A DNA stretch of 64,000 nt from Lachnospiraceae bacterium NC2004 (GTDB lineage: Bacteria > Bacillota > Clostridia > Lachnospirales > Lachnospiraceae). The position numbers were made by a program, and so were the translations under genes. A model generated the notes under the pieces. It saw only the letters and a list, made by a program, of their open reading frames with translations. It made no database searches and was not told the DNA's origin. The stretch is taken from the NCBI GenBank assembly GCA_000621905.1, contig JHXB01000005.1, positions 1 through 64,000 of the forward strand, in the 5' to 3' direction. Shown here in pieces: positions 10,401-17,831 of the stretch. The first letter of the stretch is position 1, and the number at the start of each line of letters is the position of its first letter.

Positions 10401-13082
10401 GGTGAGGTGAGTGTTGAAGTGGTAGGAGCCGAGGTGAATGCTGGTGAGAATTATACAGCCACTGCTGTGTCACTTAGCGGAACAAATGCAGATAAGTATA
10501 GACTGCCTTCTGACAATACTAAAACGTTTTCGATTGCAAAGGCTGACTATAGCGGCAATATTCCGGATCTTGAGCTTAATGTACCGACTACGGCAGCGTC
10601 CTTTAATGCTTCCGTGGCGGGTAAACTGCCTGATGATGCGGGTGAGGTTAGGTATAAGGTTAGAACGATGTTTTCATCAGGAGAAGGCTTTGCTATAGAA
10701 CGCGACGATTTTGTAGGTATTGTGGATGAAAACGGTTTGTTAACACTGAGCAGGAAGAATTGGCAGGGAGATTTTCCAGTTGGTAAGAAACTTGGGGTTA
10801 CTGTAGTATTTGAATCGACGAATTACAATGATAAATCAATTGCTGTTGTGGCAACATTTGTCGAGAAATCTGATGCGGGTGTCAGAATTGTTAGCGGGGA
10901 TTCCGTATCAGGAGATTCAATATCAGTAAAATACAAAGAATGTAAAGGAAGTAGTTTCACGCTCGAGGGTACTGTTCATAATTCAGGTGGAACGGGTACA
11001 TGGACCTGGGAGAGTAGCAATCCGGCTGTAGCTATGATAGCGAGTAGCAATGGCAGCTGCAGTTTTGACGTTAAGGGCATTGGAACAACTACGATTACAT
11101 TGAAGTATGAATCTTCTACTACAGTAGGCTATGCAACTATTCTCTTTACTGTCAATCCGGAATATGTATCGGTTCCGACGGTGCAAGAGAGGACTACCTA
11201 TTCCGGTTCTTATATTATGTGTATTGGAAATTATGATGATAAAATATTTATAGTGACAGGAGCGTCGGGAACGATGCCCGGCAATTATATTGCGACGGTG
11301 TCACTTGTTAATCCTGATGAATACAGATGGGAGGATGGTACTTCAGAAACGAAATACATTCCTTGGAGTATTGAAAAGCATGCGGGACCTGCTGCACCTA
11401 CCGGGCTTGCTGGGGTTACACCTACCACATGGGATAATATAGATGGTAAGATTACCGGTGTTAATGGTAACATGGAGTACTCAAAGTATGAAGACTTTAG
11501 TAGTGCTGCTACCTGCACCGGAAATACCGTTGTCGGTCTGACTCCGGGAACTTACTATGTAAGGATAAGGGAAACAGAAACGACCAAAGCTTCTGCTGCT
11601 ACCAGAGTTGCGATTGATGAATGCCCTGCTCCGGCAGTCAGAGCGAGAAAGGGACTTACCTATAATGGTACCCCTCAGGCTCTTGTCGAGGCTGATGAGG
11701 CGTTAAAAGGTAAGATATACTACGCAGTAGTTAAAAGAGGTGAGCCTGAGCCTGCTAATGGTAAGTACACCACATCCATTCCTACAGTTAAGGGTGCCGG
11801 TAATTATTGTGTATGGTATAAGGTAAAGGGTAGCTCAAGCCTTAATGATACGGCTGCGTCTAATGTATTTGTTGATATTGCCAAGATTGCTGATATTTCA
11901 GAGACAACTGATACTGTTGAGGTTCAGCTTGGAGAAGATGTATCTGCATCTGTTAATCTTAAAGCGTATTTAGGTGAGAATGCGGATGAGTTTGATTTTA
12001 TGGCTAGTGAGAATCAGACAGGTGAGATTACATTTTCTGATGTCAACATGGAATCAGACAAGTACACATTGGCGTTCAAAGTCACATCTAAGACAGGTGG
12101 AACAGGAAGTATTGTGATTAAAGCTAAGACGGATAACAGCGATAATCACACGCTGACAATTCCAATTGAGGCAAAGAAGAAGAGTAGCAGTGGCAGTGGA
12201 TCCTCATCAGGCGACGGTTCAGGTGCGGGTGCGCCTGCAGGTCCGGATAAAACTCCTGCTGCGTCGGAAGATGTTAAGAAGCCAAGCAGCGATGCTGATA
12301 AAGCTAAGGAGAAAGCAAGTGCTGATGCCAAGGCAAGCGCAGACGCGAAAGATAAGGATAAAGATGCTTTGACAAGTGCGGACGCTGCGGCAAGTTCTGA
12401 TGCAGAGAAGCCGGTTGAGATTATAGACAAAGATGTTGAGACCATCACGAGTGCAGATGGAAGCGTTATTGTTAAAGAGACTGTAACGAGCTCAGACGGA
12501 AGTGTATCTGTCAAAGAGACTATCACAAGTTCTGACGGAACTAAGATAGAGAAGGAGATAGTAACAGCAGTAGACGGAACAACCAAGGAGACTTCTGATG
12601 TAGTTAAGGCGGATGGAACCAAGATTCACGAAGAGAAGACTACCAATCCTTCCGGAGATTATACTTCTACCAAAGAGATTGTTACTGAGGATAAGTATAC
12701 TATTGCGACAGAAAATAAGACCGGTAAGACCAAGGTGACAGCGACATATGGCGTTACTTCCAAGACGAAGGTTGCGCTGACTAAGGTAACAACAAACGAT
12801 AAGAGCGGCAAGGTTACCATTCCTAAAACCATTAAGTCAAACGGGGTGACTTATAAGGTTACAACCTTAAAGAAGGGAATGCTTAAAGGCGGCAAGACTA
12901 AACCTAAGACGGTTAAGATGAGTGCTAAAGGCATAACCAAGGTTGAGAAGGGCGCATTTAACGGACTGGCTAAGAAGGGCACGATTAAAGTGTCTGGATC
13001 TAAGAAGGATTTCAAGAAGCTTAAGAAGATGCTTAAGAAGTCCGGATTGCCAAAGGGTGTTAAGGTTAAGCGAGTGAAGTAA
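4440..13082 (+). CDS. Giant secreted beta-helix / InlB-repeat / MBG adhesin-like protein (2880 aa)
   Basis: Predicted surface adhesin or scaffold. An N-terminal signal peptide (MKRKSKRIMKR, hydrophobic core, cleavage near AQA) precedes a long Asn/Gly-rich beta-helix with ITINGG turns (about residues 170-500 and 840-930, more around 1220-1400). Two Listeria-Bacteroides (InlB-B) repeats with FAGWY / FVGWYT and a closing AKW sit near 539-610 and 962-1033. YDG/MBG-type beta-sandwich units follow (YDDTTAANV near 1565, FTYDGNAHVP near 1960, Ig-like units to about 2580). A Ser/Gly and Ala/Asp/Lys linker and the C-terminal module shared with the upstream gene end the protein. The architecture resembles rumen and gut Clostridia surface proteins. 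SD GGAG at 4425-4428 is 11 bases from ATG, slightly long. No sortase motif is seen. Confidence 0.82.
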   Translation: MKRKSKRIMKRIVTIVLAVAMTLSTVPFDESVTVAQADGPQTSQNENGVTYLDASGEAQTCESPTTLTGTVSTLTPGWYVVSENVHFNHSVILSEGGDYHIILADGKEMSIAGDNKDLWGEWDAYDSSDSPVGLGCLYDNDSKNGINLNIYAQSNDDNAGKLVINNTSGTPDNRSANDKVGDAINVDNLTINGGIISCTVGGSNSYGINTKKLTVNGGDIEATGTIHAINSTGNVDINGGSLTAEAGTNSGNCALNSTGNITINNGKVTATALGENGHAINSTGNISIKGGTVIANAGDDFGRRSGGCGLNAGGKITIENGDVTATAQGENGHAINSTGNIVIDSGAVTAKTDRVYGHALYTTTGNITINGGTIDALTKGDNANAIFCDYTGCFTVNGGSIRVVTEKDSASGIKADSITINDGEVYAEAKNTEEPHDNFGIRSGGRITINGGRVTAKGMSGGIHSQYSGDDGSALLLSWKNETDFVSANSILLNTNQNVAIEPGKTFTDGNGHYYVAANASKVKNLTNVTLSASNDSVYAVTFDCGGYEPVPEVQIIKAGDKVTKPADPKEGTKYNDLDFAGWYQDEAYQIRYDFDSELTADLYLHAKWASLNNDLENASVKMVYRHTGSNIEPVVENNIGNTLTKDTDYTVSCKKDGSDTAVSMKDPGFYNITVTGKNTYTGSKTVRVCVLTFDAYDPVSGELKHGVTLPEGKDAAIVTASTVSMNTGWYVVTENVRVDSRMKVNGDVHLVLCDGVTLDAGGDAENRGISVTEGNSLTIYSQEGNSGKLDASTSKVDYYAAIGGDCPANYSNNSNNNINNNNGNFSFLNGKENGNAGSITIHGGEIIAKGSMYSAAIGKAGKDGVDGKGGKITIYGGKITAKRFTSYGDISSQSDTAIGGPGAEIHLSHCREDDYILSEGYQGTLNFDRAFIIEDTSTLVKPENINDSLGKKILPVDSFNVCEVTFDSNGGTPVKAQTLAMGKLATMPATPIKRGYKFVGWYTERSFDEQFKFDFTSRPVDVDLILYAKWMEVDPISYIGANGQISGFKAYSLMQADYTELPAGSYYVDKDVTLSNRIKVSGEVNLILGDGHTLIAPMGISVMGEDNTINIFCQSEGTGVLKALPGNAEIFKKRSDLTVSMYVSSVNDLVSNEFFTAELLTKLRSIASNEEIDCYTAVIASDKVLDEVEDNFNRSAKTEEDKEEYRDTYKELSKIIRRRCELPNNNNAAIGGDSGGDNLAGCSGNINIFGGKIRAWGGTDGAAIGGGKNNQNYGTIRIYGGNVRALGGKYAAAIGGGQINGTLNSQKSTDGTIEIYGGRIWGYAFDEGTGIGGGKYAYGGDISILGGQVDVLLFPNNSGYHPYSGIGDGYLYEGAEKAQITLGCKNSDDYIFSEQYEGNVRVAHKQTLTIYNDTDNRFSGKISNSNDITGKKLIRAHTHKFTYTSNGNTITAKCSDESCALHSNPATLTLSAPEESTLIYDGNEKPAILTDEHYISGYAPIYYQKKNGNSWGEKVTESPKDAGTYRASITAADEDTGSSATASVEYTIAKRDVTISGITVSGKVYDDTTAANVDRTDMQLDNMVEGDDVSIEPGEEAFASADAGENKAVTFAGYSLVGEAAGNYNLVSQPESVTASVTKRPVTIKADDQVVQTGHAIEEMAASFEAGVNKGILTGKGHELKTLTLIPDPDPRTATESSGDGTITPSGAVIMRGNTDVTANYDITYETGNLEIIPVRTEVTNLPKAATGLKYDGYRNNQWLLAYPGEATTRMEYKVERISRGDGELLTNADGSYVRDNVAPTDGYSDDFSAWEAGTYHVWYRSAADDEHYPSVAECISVEIAQASLTVKVADTSISYGDELPALNNLRLDENGLINQQEKGHMGSLKVEYNIVKSVGTQNVSEWKNAEDIAASGNYLDPGSYPVRVAYEYSGNGDVTYCYDITYVTGVLTVKPRTVGLNWGETSFTYDGNAHVPSVTLSNLAPNETAGEVSVEVVGAEVNAGENYTATAVSLSGTNADKYRLPSDNTKTFSIAKADYSGNIPDLELNVPTTAASFNASVAGKLPDDAGEVRYKVRTMFSSGEGFAIERDDFVGIVDENGLLTLSRKNWQGDFPVGKKLGVTVVFESTNYNDKSIAVVATFVEKSDAGVRIVSGDSVSGDSISVKYKECKGSSFTLEGTVHNSGGTGTWTWESSNPAVAMIASSNGSCSFDVKGIGTTTITLKYESSTTVGYATILFTVNPEYVSVPTVQERTTYSGSYIMCIGNYDDKIFIVTGASGTMPGNYIATVSLVNPDEYRWEDGTSETKYIPWSIEKHAGPAAPTGLAGVTPTTWDNIDGKITGVNGNMEYSKYEDFSSAATCTGNTVVGLTPGTYYVRIRETETTKASAATRVAIDECPAPAVRARKGLTYNGTPQALVEADEALKGKIYYAVVKRGEPEPANGKYTTSIPTVKGAGNYCVWYKVKGSSSLNDTAASNVFVDIAKIADISETTDTVEVQLGEDVSASVNLKAYLGENADEFDFMASENQTGEITFSDVNMESDKYTLAFKVTSKTGGTGSIVIKAKTDNSDNHTLTIPIEAKKKSSSGSGSSSGDGSGAGAPAGPDKTPAASEDVKKPSSDADKAKEKASADAKASADAKDKDKDALTSADAAASSDAEKPVEIIDKDVETITSADGSVIVKETVTSSDGSVSVKETITSSDGTKIEKEIVTAVDGTTKETSDVVKADGTKIHEEKTTNPSGDYTSTKEIVTEDKYTIATENKTGKTKVTATYGVTSKTKVALTKVTTNDKSGKVTIPKTIKSNGVTYKVTTLKKGMLKGGKTKPKTVKMSAKGITKVEKGAFNGLAKKGTIKVSGSKKDFKKLKKMLKKSGLPKGVKVKRVK

Positions 13083-13090
13083 TAAAAAAA

Positions 13091-13176
13091 AGCTAACTGC
13101 TCAATGGGGACAGGCCCCTCTGGTAACTTAGCATGCTAAGTTACCAGAGGGGCCTGTCCCCATTGAGCAGTTAGCT
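13091..13176. terminator. Perfect 43-bp-arm palindrome, likely bidirectional terminator
   Basis: The arms 13091-13133 and 13134-13176 are exact reverse complements centred on GCATGC. An A-run precedes (13084-13090) and a T-run follows, so either strand yields a hairpin plus U-tract. It lies between the convergent adhesin 2 gene and transglutaminase gene, two bases from the latter's stop. Each arm contains the GGGGACAGGCCCC core of the dispersed repeat family. Confidence 0.85.
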
Positions 13177-13178
13177 TT

Positions 13179-14276
13179 TTATTCACTATATGTAATCATA
13201 AGATTAATCACAGTTCCCATACTACTATCCACAGTGGAATACGACGCTTTCGCAATCTCAGGATGGGAGTCCATAACAAATGAAAGGTTATATTCATCCT
13301 CGTTATACTTAGGAACCATAAGCGAAATATATTCCTTCTTTTTATCTATAGCCTTGTTCGTCTTCTTAATAAATGAAGTATAGTCTTTACAAACAAGCTT
13401 ATGCTTCTTGAAATAAGTGTTGCTTGCATCCTTGCACTCAGGGTATCTGTCATTTGCCCAGGTATGAGTCTTAGCCATGGCTTCATCAGGCAGATTAAAG
13501 AAAGTGTACTGAACATTTTCCACCTGATCAGGAACAGGGTCGTCCCATGTGGTGTCGAGCTGATACCAGACGCCGTCAATCTTCACGATGTTCCACGCGT
13601 GATTCTCGCCGTCCGCCTTGCCTACAACAACCTGACTCTCGATGCCGCAAGCATTTAAAAGAAGATACATAGTCTCGGCGTACCCGTTGCACACCGCAGC
13701 GCCGTCAATCAGGACACCGTAAGGCGTGTAAATATCAGAGTCTGCCTTGGTTACCTCGCTTCCTTTTTGATAAATGCAGTTCTTAACGATATAATCGTGA
13801 ATAGCCTCTTCTTTGTCGTAATCGGACATTCCTTTTTTGATGATTTCGGAAAGTACGGTCTTAGCCTTGTCATATACCGCCTGCTCGCGTTCACTTAAGG
13901 AAATGCTTTCGTCCTTCTTAACTAAAGCTTTATATACATTCTGATTCTCGCTGACTTTTAATTCGACTTTGATCTTCTTGGTCCCATCGGACTTCTCATT
14001 AATAATTGTATAGGATTCAACGGTTCCATAGAAACTGCTGATATCGCTATTGATGTGCTTGATATCAGATTCAGTGATGTTCTTGGTGTAGATTTTGAAC
14101 TCGTCCTTGCCTTCAGATAAGGCGCCTATTGTATAGTCGCAAAGATCCTCTTTGGATGAAATGGTGTCGAGCTTCTCATAGAAGTCAAATGCACCATGCA
14201 GATAAAGTTCAGCGCCGATTAAAGCAAGCGCTGCGATCACAAGAAGGAATCTAAAAAATCCTTTTATAAACTTCAT
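13179..14276 (-). CDS. Membrane-anchored transglutaminase-like domain protein (365 aa)
   Basis: One N-terminal membrane segment (residues 7-22) anchors an extracellular protein. The C-terminal half is a transglutaminase/protease-like domain with a complete Cys-His-Asp triad: Cys196 in AAVCNGYAE, His226 in ENHAWNIV and Asp241 in LDTTWDDP. Clostridia homologues of this type are thought to crosslink or hydrolyse cell-surface peptides; the substrate here is unknown. The gene is divergent from the MoxR-DUF58 operon, and transglutaminase-like proteins often accompany that operon, so a link is plausible. SD GGGAG is just upstream of ATG 14276. A promoter fits at 14341-14313. Confidence 0.85.
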   Translation of the reverse strand: MKFIKGFFRFLLVIAALALIGAELYLHGAFDFYEKLDTISSKEDLCDYTIGALSEGKDEFKIYTKNITESDIKHINSDISSFYGTVESYTIINEKSDGTKKIKVELKVSENQNVYKALVKKDESISLSEREQAVYDKAKTVLSEIIKKGMSDYDKEEAIHDYIVKNCIYQKGSEVTKADSDIYTPYGVLIDGAAVCNGYAETMYLLLNACGIESQVVVGKADGENHAWNIVKIDGVWYQLDTTWDDPVPDQVENVQYTFFNLPDEAMAKTHTWANDRYPECKDASNTYFKKHKLVCKDYTSFIKKTNKAIDKKKEYISLMVPKYNEDEYNLSFVMDSHPEIAKASYSTVDSSMGTVINLMITYSE

Positions 14277-14312
14277 AATCGTTCTCCCTAAAATACTATG
14301 TTTTCAGCACTT

Positions 14313-14341
14313 ACTTTACCACAAATGCAGGTTTTGGGCAA
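14313..14341 (-). promoter_or_regulatory. Promoter of transglutaminase-like gene
   Basis: On the minus strand TTGCCC (14341-14336), a 17-base spacer and TAAAGT (14318-14313) precede the ATG at 14276. It is a moderate match to sigma-70. Confidence 0.45.
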
Positions 14342-14352
14342 TATCATTTTAG

Positions 14353-14381
14353 TTGTAAAGAGGCGTGTAGCATAGTATAAT
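14353..14381 (+). promoter_or_regulatory. Promoter of MoxR operon
   Basis: TTGTAA 14353-14358, a 17-base spacer, then a perfect TATAAT at 14376-14381. Transcription would start near 14388, so the palindrome at 14395-14477 lies wholly in the 5' leader. Confidence 0.7.
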
Positions 14382-14394
14382 TTAGTCAGGCTTA

Positions 14395-14477
14395 GCTAAC
14401 TTATCAATGGGGACAGACCCCTCTGGTAAATTAGCTGCTAATTTACCAGAGGGGTCTGTCCCCATTGATAAGTTAGC
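14395..14477. repeat. Perfect 41-bp-arm palindrome in the moxR leader
   Basis: Left arm 14395-14435 and right arm 14437-14477 are exact reverse complements around a single T at 14436. The core is GGGGACAGACCCC plus TCTGGTAAATTAGC. It is a relative of the 13091-13176 palindrome but lacks a terminal T-run, and lies between the promoter and the SD near 14491. It could act as a leader hairpin affecting mRNA stability or translation. Confidence 0.8.
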
Positions 14478-14501
14478 ATATAACGAAGGAGGATATACAT
14501 A

Positions 14502-15440
14502 ATGAACGAAAGAATAAAACCACTTTACGACAACCTCAACAAAGTAATTGTCGGTAAAGAACAGGTCGTTAAATACATGCTTACCGCAATAATCGCCGGA
14601 GGTCATGTCCTTATTGAGGACGTTCCTGGATGTGGTAAGACAACGCTTGCAAGAGCGCTTTCTAAGCTTATTTCAGCTGACTTTAAGAGGGTTCAGTTCA
14701 CACCTGACATGCTTCCTGCGGATATCACAGGACTCACAATTTACAACACCAAGATAAATGAATTCGAGTTCAAGAAAGGCCCTATATTTACGGATATTCT
14801 TCTTGCAGATGAGATTAACCGTGCAACACCTAGAACTCAGTCCGCTCTTATAGAGTGTATGCAGGAGAGACAGGTGACTTACGACGGAACTACCTACGAG
14901 CTTTCGGATGAGTTCTTTGTAATTGCTACGGAGAACCCTATCGAGACTGCGGGAACATTTACACTTCCTGAGGCTATCTTAGACCGTTTATTCATGCAGC
15001 TGGAGCTTGGCTATCCTAGCAAAGAGGACGAGATCGCTCTTATGACGGGGCGCTTAACCGAAGACCCTATCGATTCTTTGGAGTCGATTATCACTGTGGA
15101 CGACATCAGAGCCATGAAGAGCGAGGCTGTAAACATTTTCATACATCCATGTCTTATTGAGTACATTGCTGATATTGCGGCAGCGAGCAGAAATGCAGAC
15201 GCTTACGTCGCAGGAGTTTCGCCAAGAGGCTCGCTTACACTCCTTAATTCAGCCAAGGCGTACGCTTATATTAACGGTAGAAATTATGTTACACCTGACG
15301 ATATTCAGGAGCTTACTATCCCTGTTCTTGCGCACAGGCTTGTTCCGGCAAGTGGCTATATGAGCCGCGCACAGGCAATCGAGACGCTTAAAAATGTTGT
15401 CAATTCCGTTCAGGTACCAACAGAGAATTTTAGAGGATGA
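14502..15440 (+). CDS. MoxR-family AAA+ ATPase (312 aa)
   Basis: Cytoplasmic MoxR chaperone-type ATPase. Walker A spans residues 39-48 (EDVPGCGKTT), Walker B is ILLADEINR with Asp103/Glu104, and sensor 1 is FVIATENPIETAGTFTLPEA. The C-terminal lid contains VSPRGSLTLLNSAKAYA, typical of the family. Length is normal. A strong SD (GGAGG) sits near 14491. The DUF58 gene follows within five bases, forming the classic MoxR/DUF58 operon. Such ATPases are thought to remodel or mature partner proteins; the partner is not identifiable from sequence. Confidence 0.93.
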   Translation: MNERIKPLYDNLNKVIVGKEQVVKYMLTAIIAGGHVLIEDVPGCGKTTLARALSKLISADFKRVQFTPDMLPADITGLTIYNTKINEFEFKKGPIFTDILLADEINRATPRTQSALIECMQERQVTYDGTTYELSDEFFVIATENPIETAGTFTLPEAILDRLFMQLELGYPSKEDEIALMTGRLTEDPIDSLESIITVDDIRAMKSEAVNIFIHPCLIEYIADIAAASRNADAYVAGVSPRGSLTLLNSAKAYAYINGRNYVTPDDIQELTIPVLAHRLVPASGYMSRAQAIETLKNVVNSVQVPTENFRG

Positions 15441-15444
15441 TTAT

Positions 15445-16557
15445 ATGATTTTGCTGCTTGTTATAGCCTTTGTGGGGCTATTCTATGTCTTGCAAACTAA
15501 ATACTACAGCAAACACTGGAAGAAGGGCTTAAGCGCAACTTTGTCATTTTCCAAAGGAAGGGTAAATGAAGGGGATGAGCTTGAGCTTATTGAGGTTGTC
15601 GAAAATGCTAAATGGCTCCCAATTCCGCACCTTCACGTGAAGTTTATGACCGCGAACAGTTTTACATTTGAGAACTGTGACAATTCGGTCGTGACAGATA
15701 ACTACTATAGAAATGACATTTTCACGCTGATTGGATATCAGACAACCAAGAGGACGCTCAAGTTTAAGGCGAACAAGCGCGGTTTTTACGATATCAAGAG
15801 CGTTGATCTGATATCAGGCGATATCTTCTTTAGGCGCACATTTGCAAGCCATGACGAGAATGTGGCGCGTCTTTATGTTTATCCTAAATTGATTGAGAGA
15901 AGTGAACTTAACAGTGTTCTTCTGAATAATCAGGGTGAGATTAACACGCTGATGTCTATTAATGTGGACGAGTATTCTTACATCGGAACGAGGGAGTACG
16001 TGCCGGGAGACCCGCTTAATCACATCAACTGGAAGCGCTCGGCTAAGGATTGCTCTCTTATGACCAACATTTTCTCGCCTGTAATTGAGCACGAAGTCAC
16101 CATGATTGTGAACCTTTGCCCATTTTATGAAAATGATAAAATGAGGCTTTTAGAGTACATTATCCGTATTGTTGCGACGCTCGGAAAGCTATGTCTTGAC
16201 AACAATGTTCATCTTCATATTTACACCAATGCTTACGAGCTTGACCAGAGTAAGGTTTTGAACTTCCCTTCGCTTACTTCTAAGTCGAGAGAAGAGTCGC
16301 TTATGATGGGGCTTGCTGCGATTAATCTTAAGAGAGAGCCTGAGGACATTGTCAAGATTATGAAGGGCTTAAGCAGCAGAAGAATCAACAATCAATCGCT
16401 TATCTTCATTTCAAATGACAGAACAAATGCGGTGATTGATGCGTATAAAGATCTTTCAAGGTCTTTTAAAAATCACATGTTTATTATGCCTGAATATGCG
16501 GCGGTGCCTGTAAAGGTTAAGGTGCCTGACATGATAAGTTGGGAGGTGCCGGTATGA
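15445..16557 (+). CDS. DUF58 domain protein (370 aa)
   Basis: A short hydrophobic N terminus (MILLLVIAFVGLFYVLQT) anchors a beta-rich region followed by the DUF58 signature: YVPGDPLNHINWKRSAK near residues 190-206, with a vWA-like fold afterwards. DUF58 proteins pair with MoxR ATPases in very many bacteria; molecular function is unestablished. I chose ATG 15445 because AGAGGATGA lies just upstream and it follows the MoxR stop closely; a longer reading from 15394 would overlap MoxR by 47 bases without its own SD. It overlaps the next gene by four bases (ATGA), indicating translational coupling. Confidence 0.9.
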   Translation: MILLLVIAFVGLFYVLQTKYYSKHWKKGLSATLSFSKGRVNEGDELELIEVVENAKWLPIPHLHVKFMTANSFTFENCDNSVVTDNYYRNDIFTLIGYQTTKRTLKFKANKRGFYDIKSVDLISGDIFFRRTFASHDENVARLYVYPKLIERSELNSVLLNNQGEINTLMSINVDEYSYIGTREYVPGDPLNHINWKRSAKDCSLMTNIFSPVIEHEVTMIVNLCPFYENDKMRLLEYIIRIVATLGKLCLDNNVHLHIYTNAYELDQSKVLNFPSLTSKSREESLMMGLAAINLKREPEDIVKIMKGLSSRRINNQSLIFISNDRTNAVIDAYKDLSRSFKNHMFIMPEYAAVPVKVKVPDMISWEVPV

Positions 16558-17780
16558 GTAGATTTATTCAAACGCTTCGAGAGATTAACGCTGTTGTCAT
16601 GCTCACAATCCTTATGACCGGAATTCTGCTGACGCTTATGCAGTTTGATGTGAACTCCGAGATTCACTATTATGAGGTTCTTTGGGTGCCTGATTACATT
16701 TTCATTGCTTATATTATCTGTGAATATGTGGACAGGGTGGCGATTAAGACGGCGCTTCTTTTGGCGGCGGGCACTGTGATTATTCCTTTTTCTGTTGGAC
16801 TTACGCACACGTTGTTTAACCTGCTAGTGCTCGCGATTATCATAATCAGAACGCTTTATTGCATGTCGAAAGAAAGCGATATAGCTGCCGAGCCGCCGGA
16901 ATTTGAGACGGTAGTGTTGTTCTTCTTTTTATATTTGTTTGCAAAGCACTACAATATTTCGCCGATTCCGACGGTGATTGTTGTGTTCTGTCTGGTGTAC
17001 CTCTGCCTGATACTGCTCTCTATATTCCTTAAGAATATGAGCAAGTATCTGAGTCAGAATCGTGATTTTACAAATGTTGCCATGTCGTCGCTTGTCAAGA
17101 CCGACACGATTGTGTTTGGAGTCTTTTTGTGTCTGATATTTGCGGGTGTGTTGCTGTTCTTCTTTGCGCCCGTTGACGAGATTATGGATAAGATTAAGGA
17201 CGGATTTTTCACGCTTATTAGGGAGCCGATAAAGGCTATTCTGTTCATTATCGCACTCTCTCCGGATATTGATTATCATGAGACGAGTATCAATCTTGAA
17301 GAGTATTTTAAGGATGCTGAGCCTTTAGTGGATAGTTCGATATGGAAGGGTCCGGAGCTTGTACTTAAGATAGTCATATATTATTTCATTTGCAGAATTA
17401 TTATTAAGTTTATATACAGTATCATTATTAAACTTAAGGGTAGTCACGCGGTTATGTATGATGAGATTACTTATACGAGGCCGACTGCTGCGGTTGTTAA
17501 GAACATTAGACAGAAATCTAAAGTTAAAAAAGAGAGCAAGAGATCTAATGTTATGAAGGTTAGGCAGGAGTTTATCAGGCTTGTTAAGGAGCATGAGTAT
17601 ACTTATTCGCATTTGTTTAATAGTGCGACGCCGAAGGCGATTGTTGAGACGATGGAGCTTGAGGATGAGAATAATAAGGTTGAACATGATTATGTGACCG
17701 TTAAGGATATTTATGAGAAGGCAAGGTATAGCAACGACGAGGTTACCAAAGAGGACGTTAATGCTATGAAGAAGGCGTAG
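16554..17780 (+). CDS. Multispanning membrane protein with DUF4129-like C terminus (408 aa)
   Basis: About eight hydrophobic segments occupy residues 10-250, including one before a periplasm-facing loop containing DYHETSINLEEYF, and a last one near 275-300. The cytoplasmic tail ends with YEKARYSNDEVTKEDVNAMKKA, matching the end of DUF4129-type tails found in MoxR/DUF58/transglutaminase operons. No transglutaminase domain is fused here; the one at 13179-14276 could supply it. The start ATG 16554 has SD GGGAGG at 16541-16546 and overlaps the DUF58 stop. Confidence 0.75.
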   Translation: MSRFIQTLREINAVVMLTILMTGILLTLMQFDVNSEIHYYEVLWVPDYIFIAYIICEYVDRVAIKTALLLAAGTVIIPFSVGLTHTLFNLLVLAIIIIRTLYCMSKESDIAAEPPEFETVVLFFFLYLFAKHYNISPIPTVIVVFCLVYLCLILLSIFLKNMSKYLSQNRDFTNVAMSSLVKTDTIVFGVFLCLIFAGVLLFFFAPVDEIMDKIKDGFFTLIREPIKAILFIIALSPDIDYHETSINLEEYFKDAEPLVDSSIWKGPELVLKIVIYYFICRIIIKFIYSIIIKLKGSHAVMYDEITYTRPTAAVVKNIRQKSKVKKESKRSNVMKVRQEFIRLVKEHEYTYSHLFNSATPKAIVETMELEDENNKVEHDYVTVKDIYEKARYSNDEVTKEDVNAMKKA

Positions 17781-17816
17781 GGAGAAGAATCTTTGTCCTT
17801 CGAAGAACGACAATAA
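17781..17816. repeat. Dispersed CGAAGAA-type repeat, fragment
   Basis: AGAAGAATCTTTGTCCTTCGAAGAA directly follows the MoxR-operon stop and matches 48727-48746 and part of 19771-19865. The repeat's self-complementary CTTCGAAG may contribute a weak hairpin at the operon end. Confidence 0.6.
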
Positions 17817-17831
17817 AATCGAGGTAAAATC

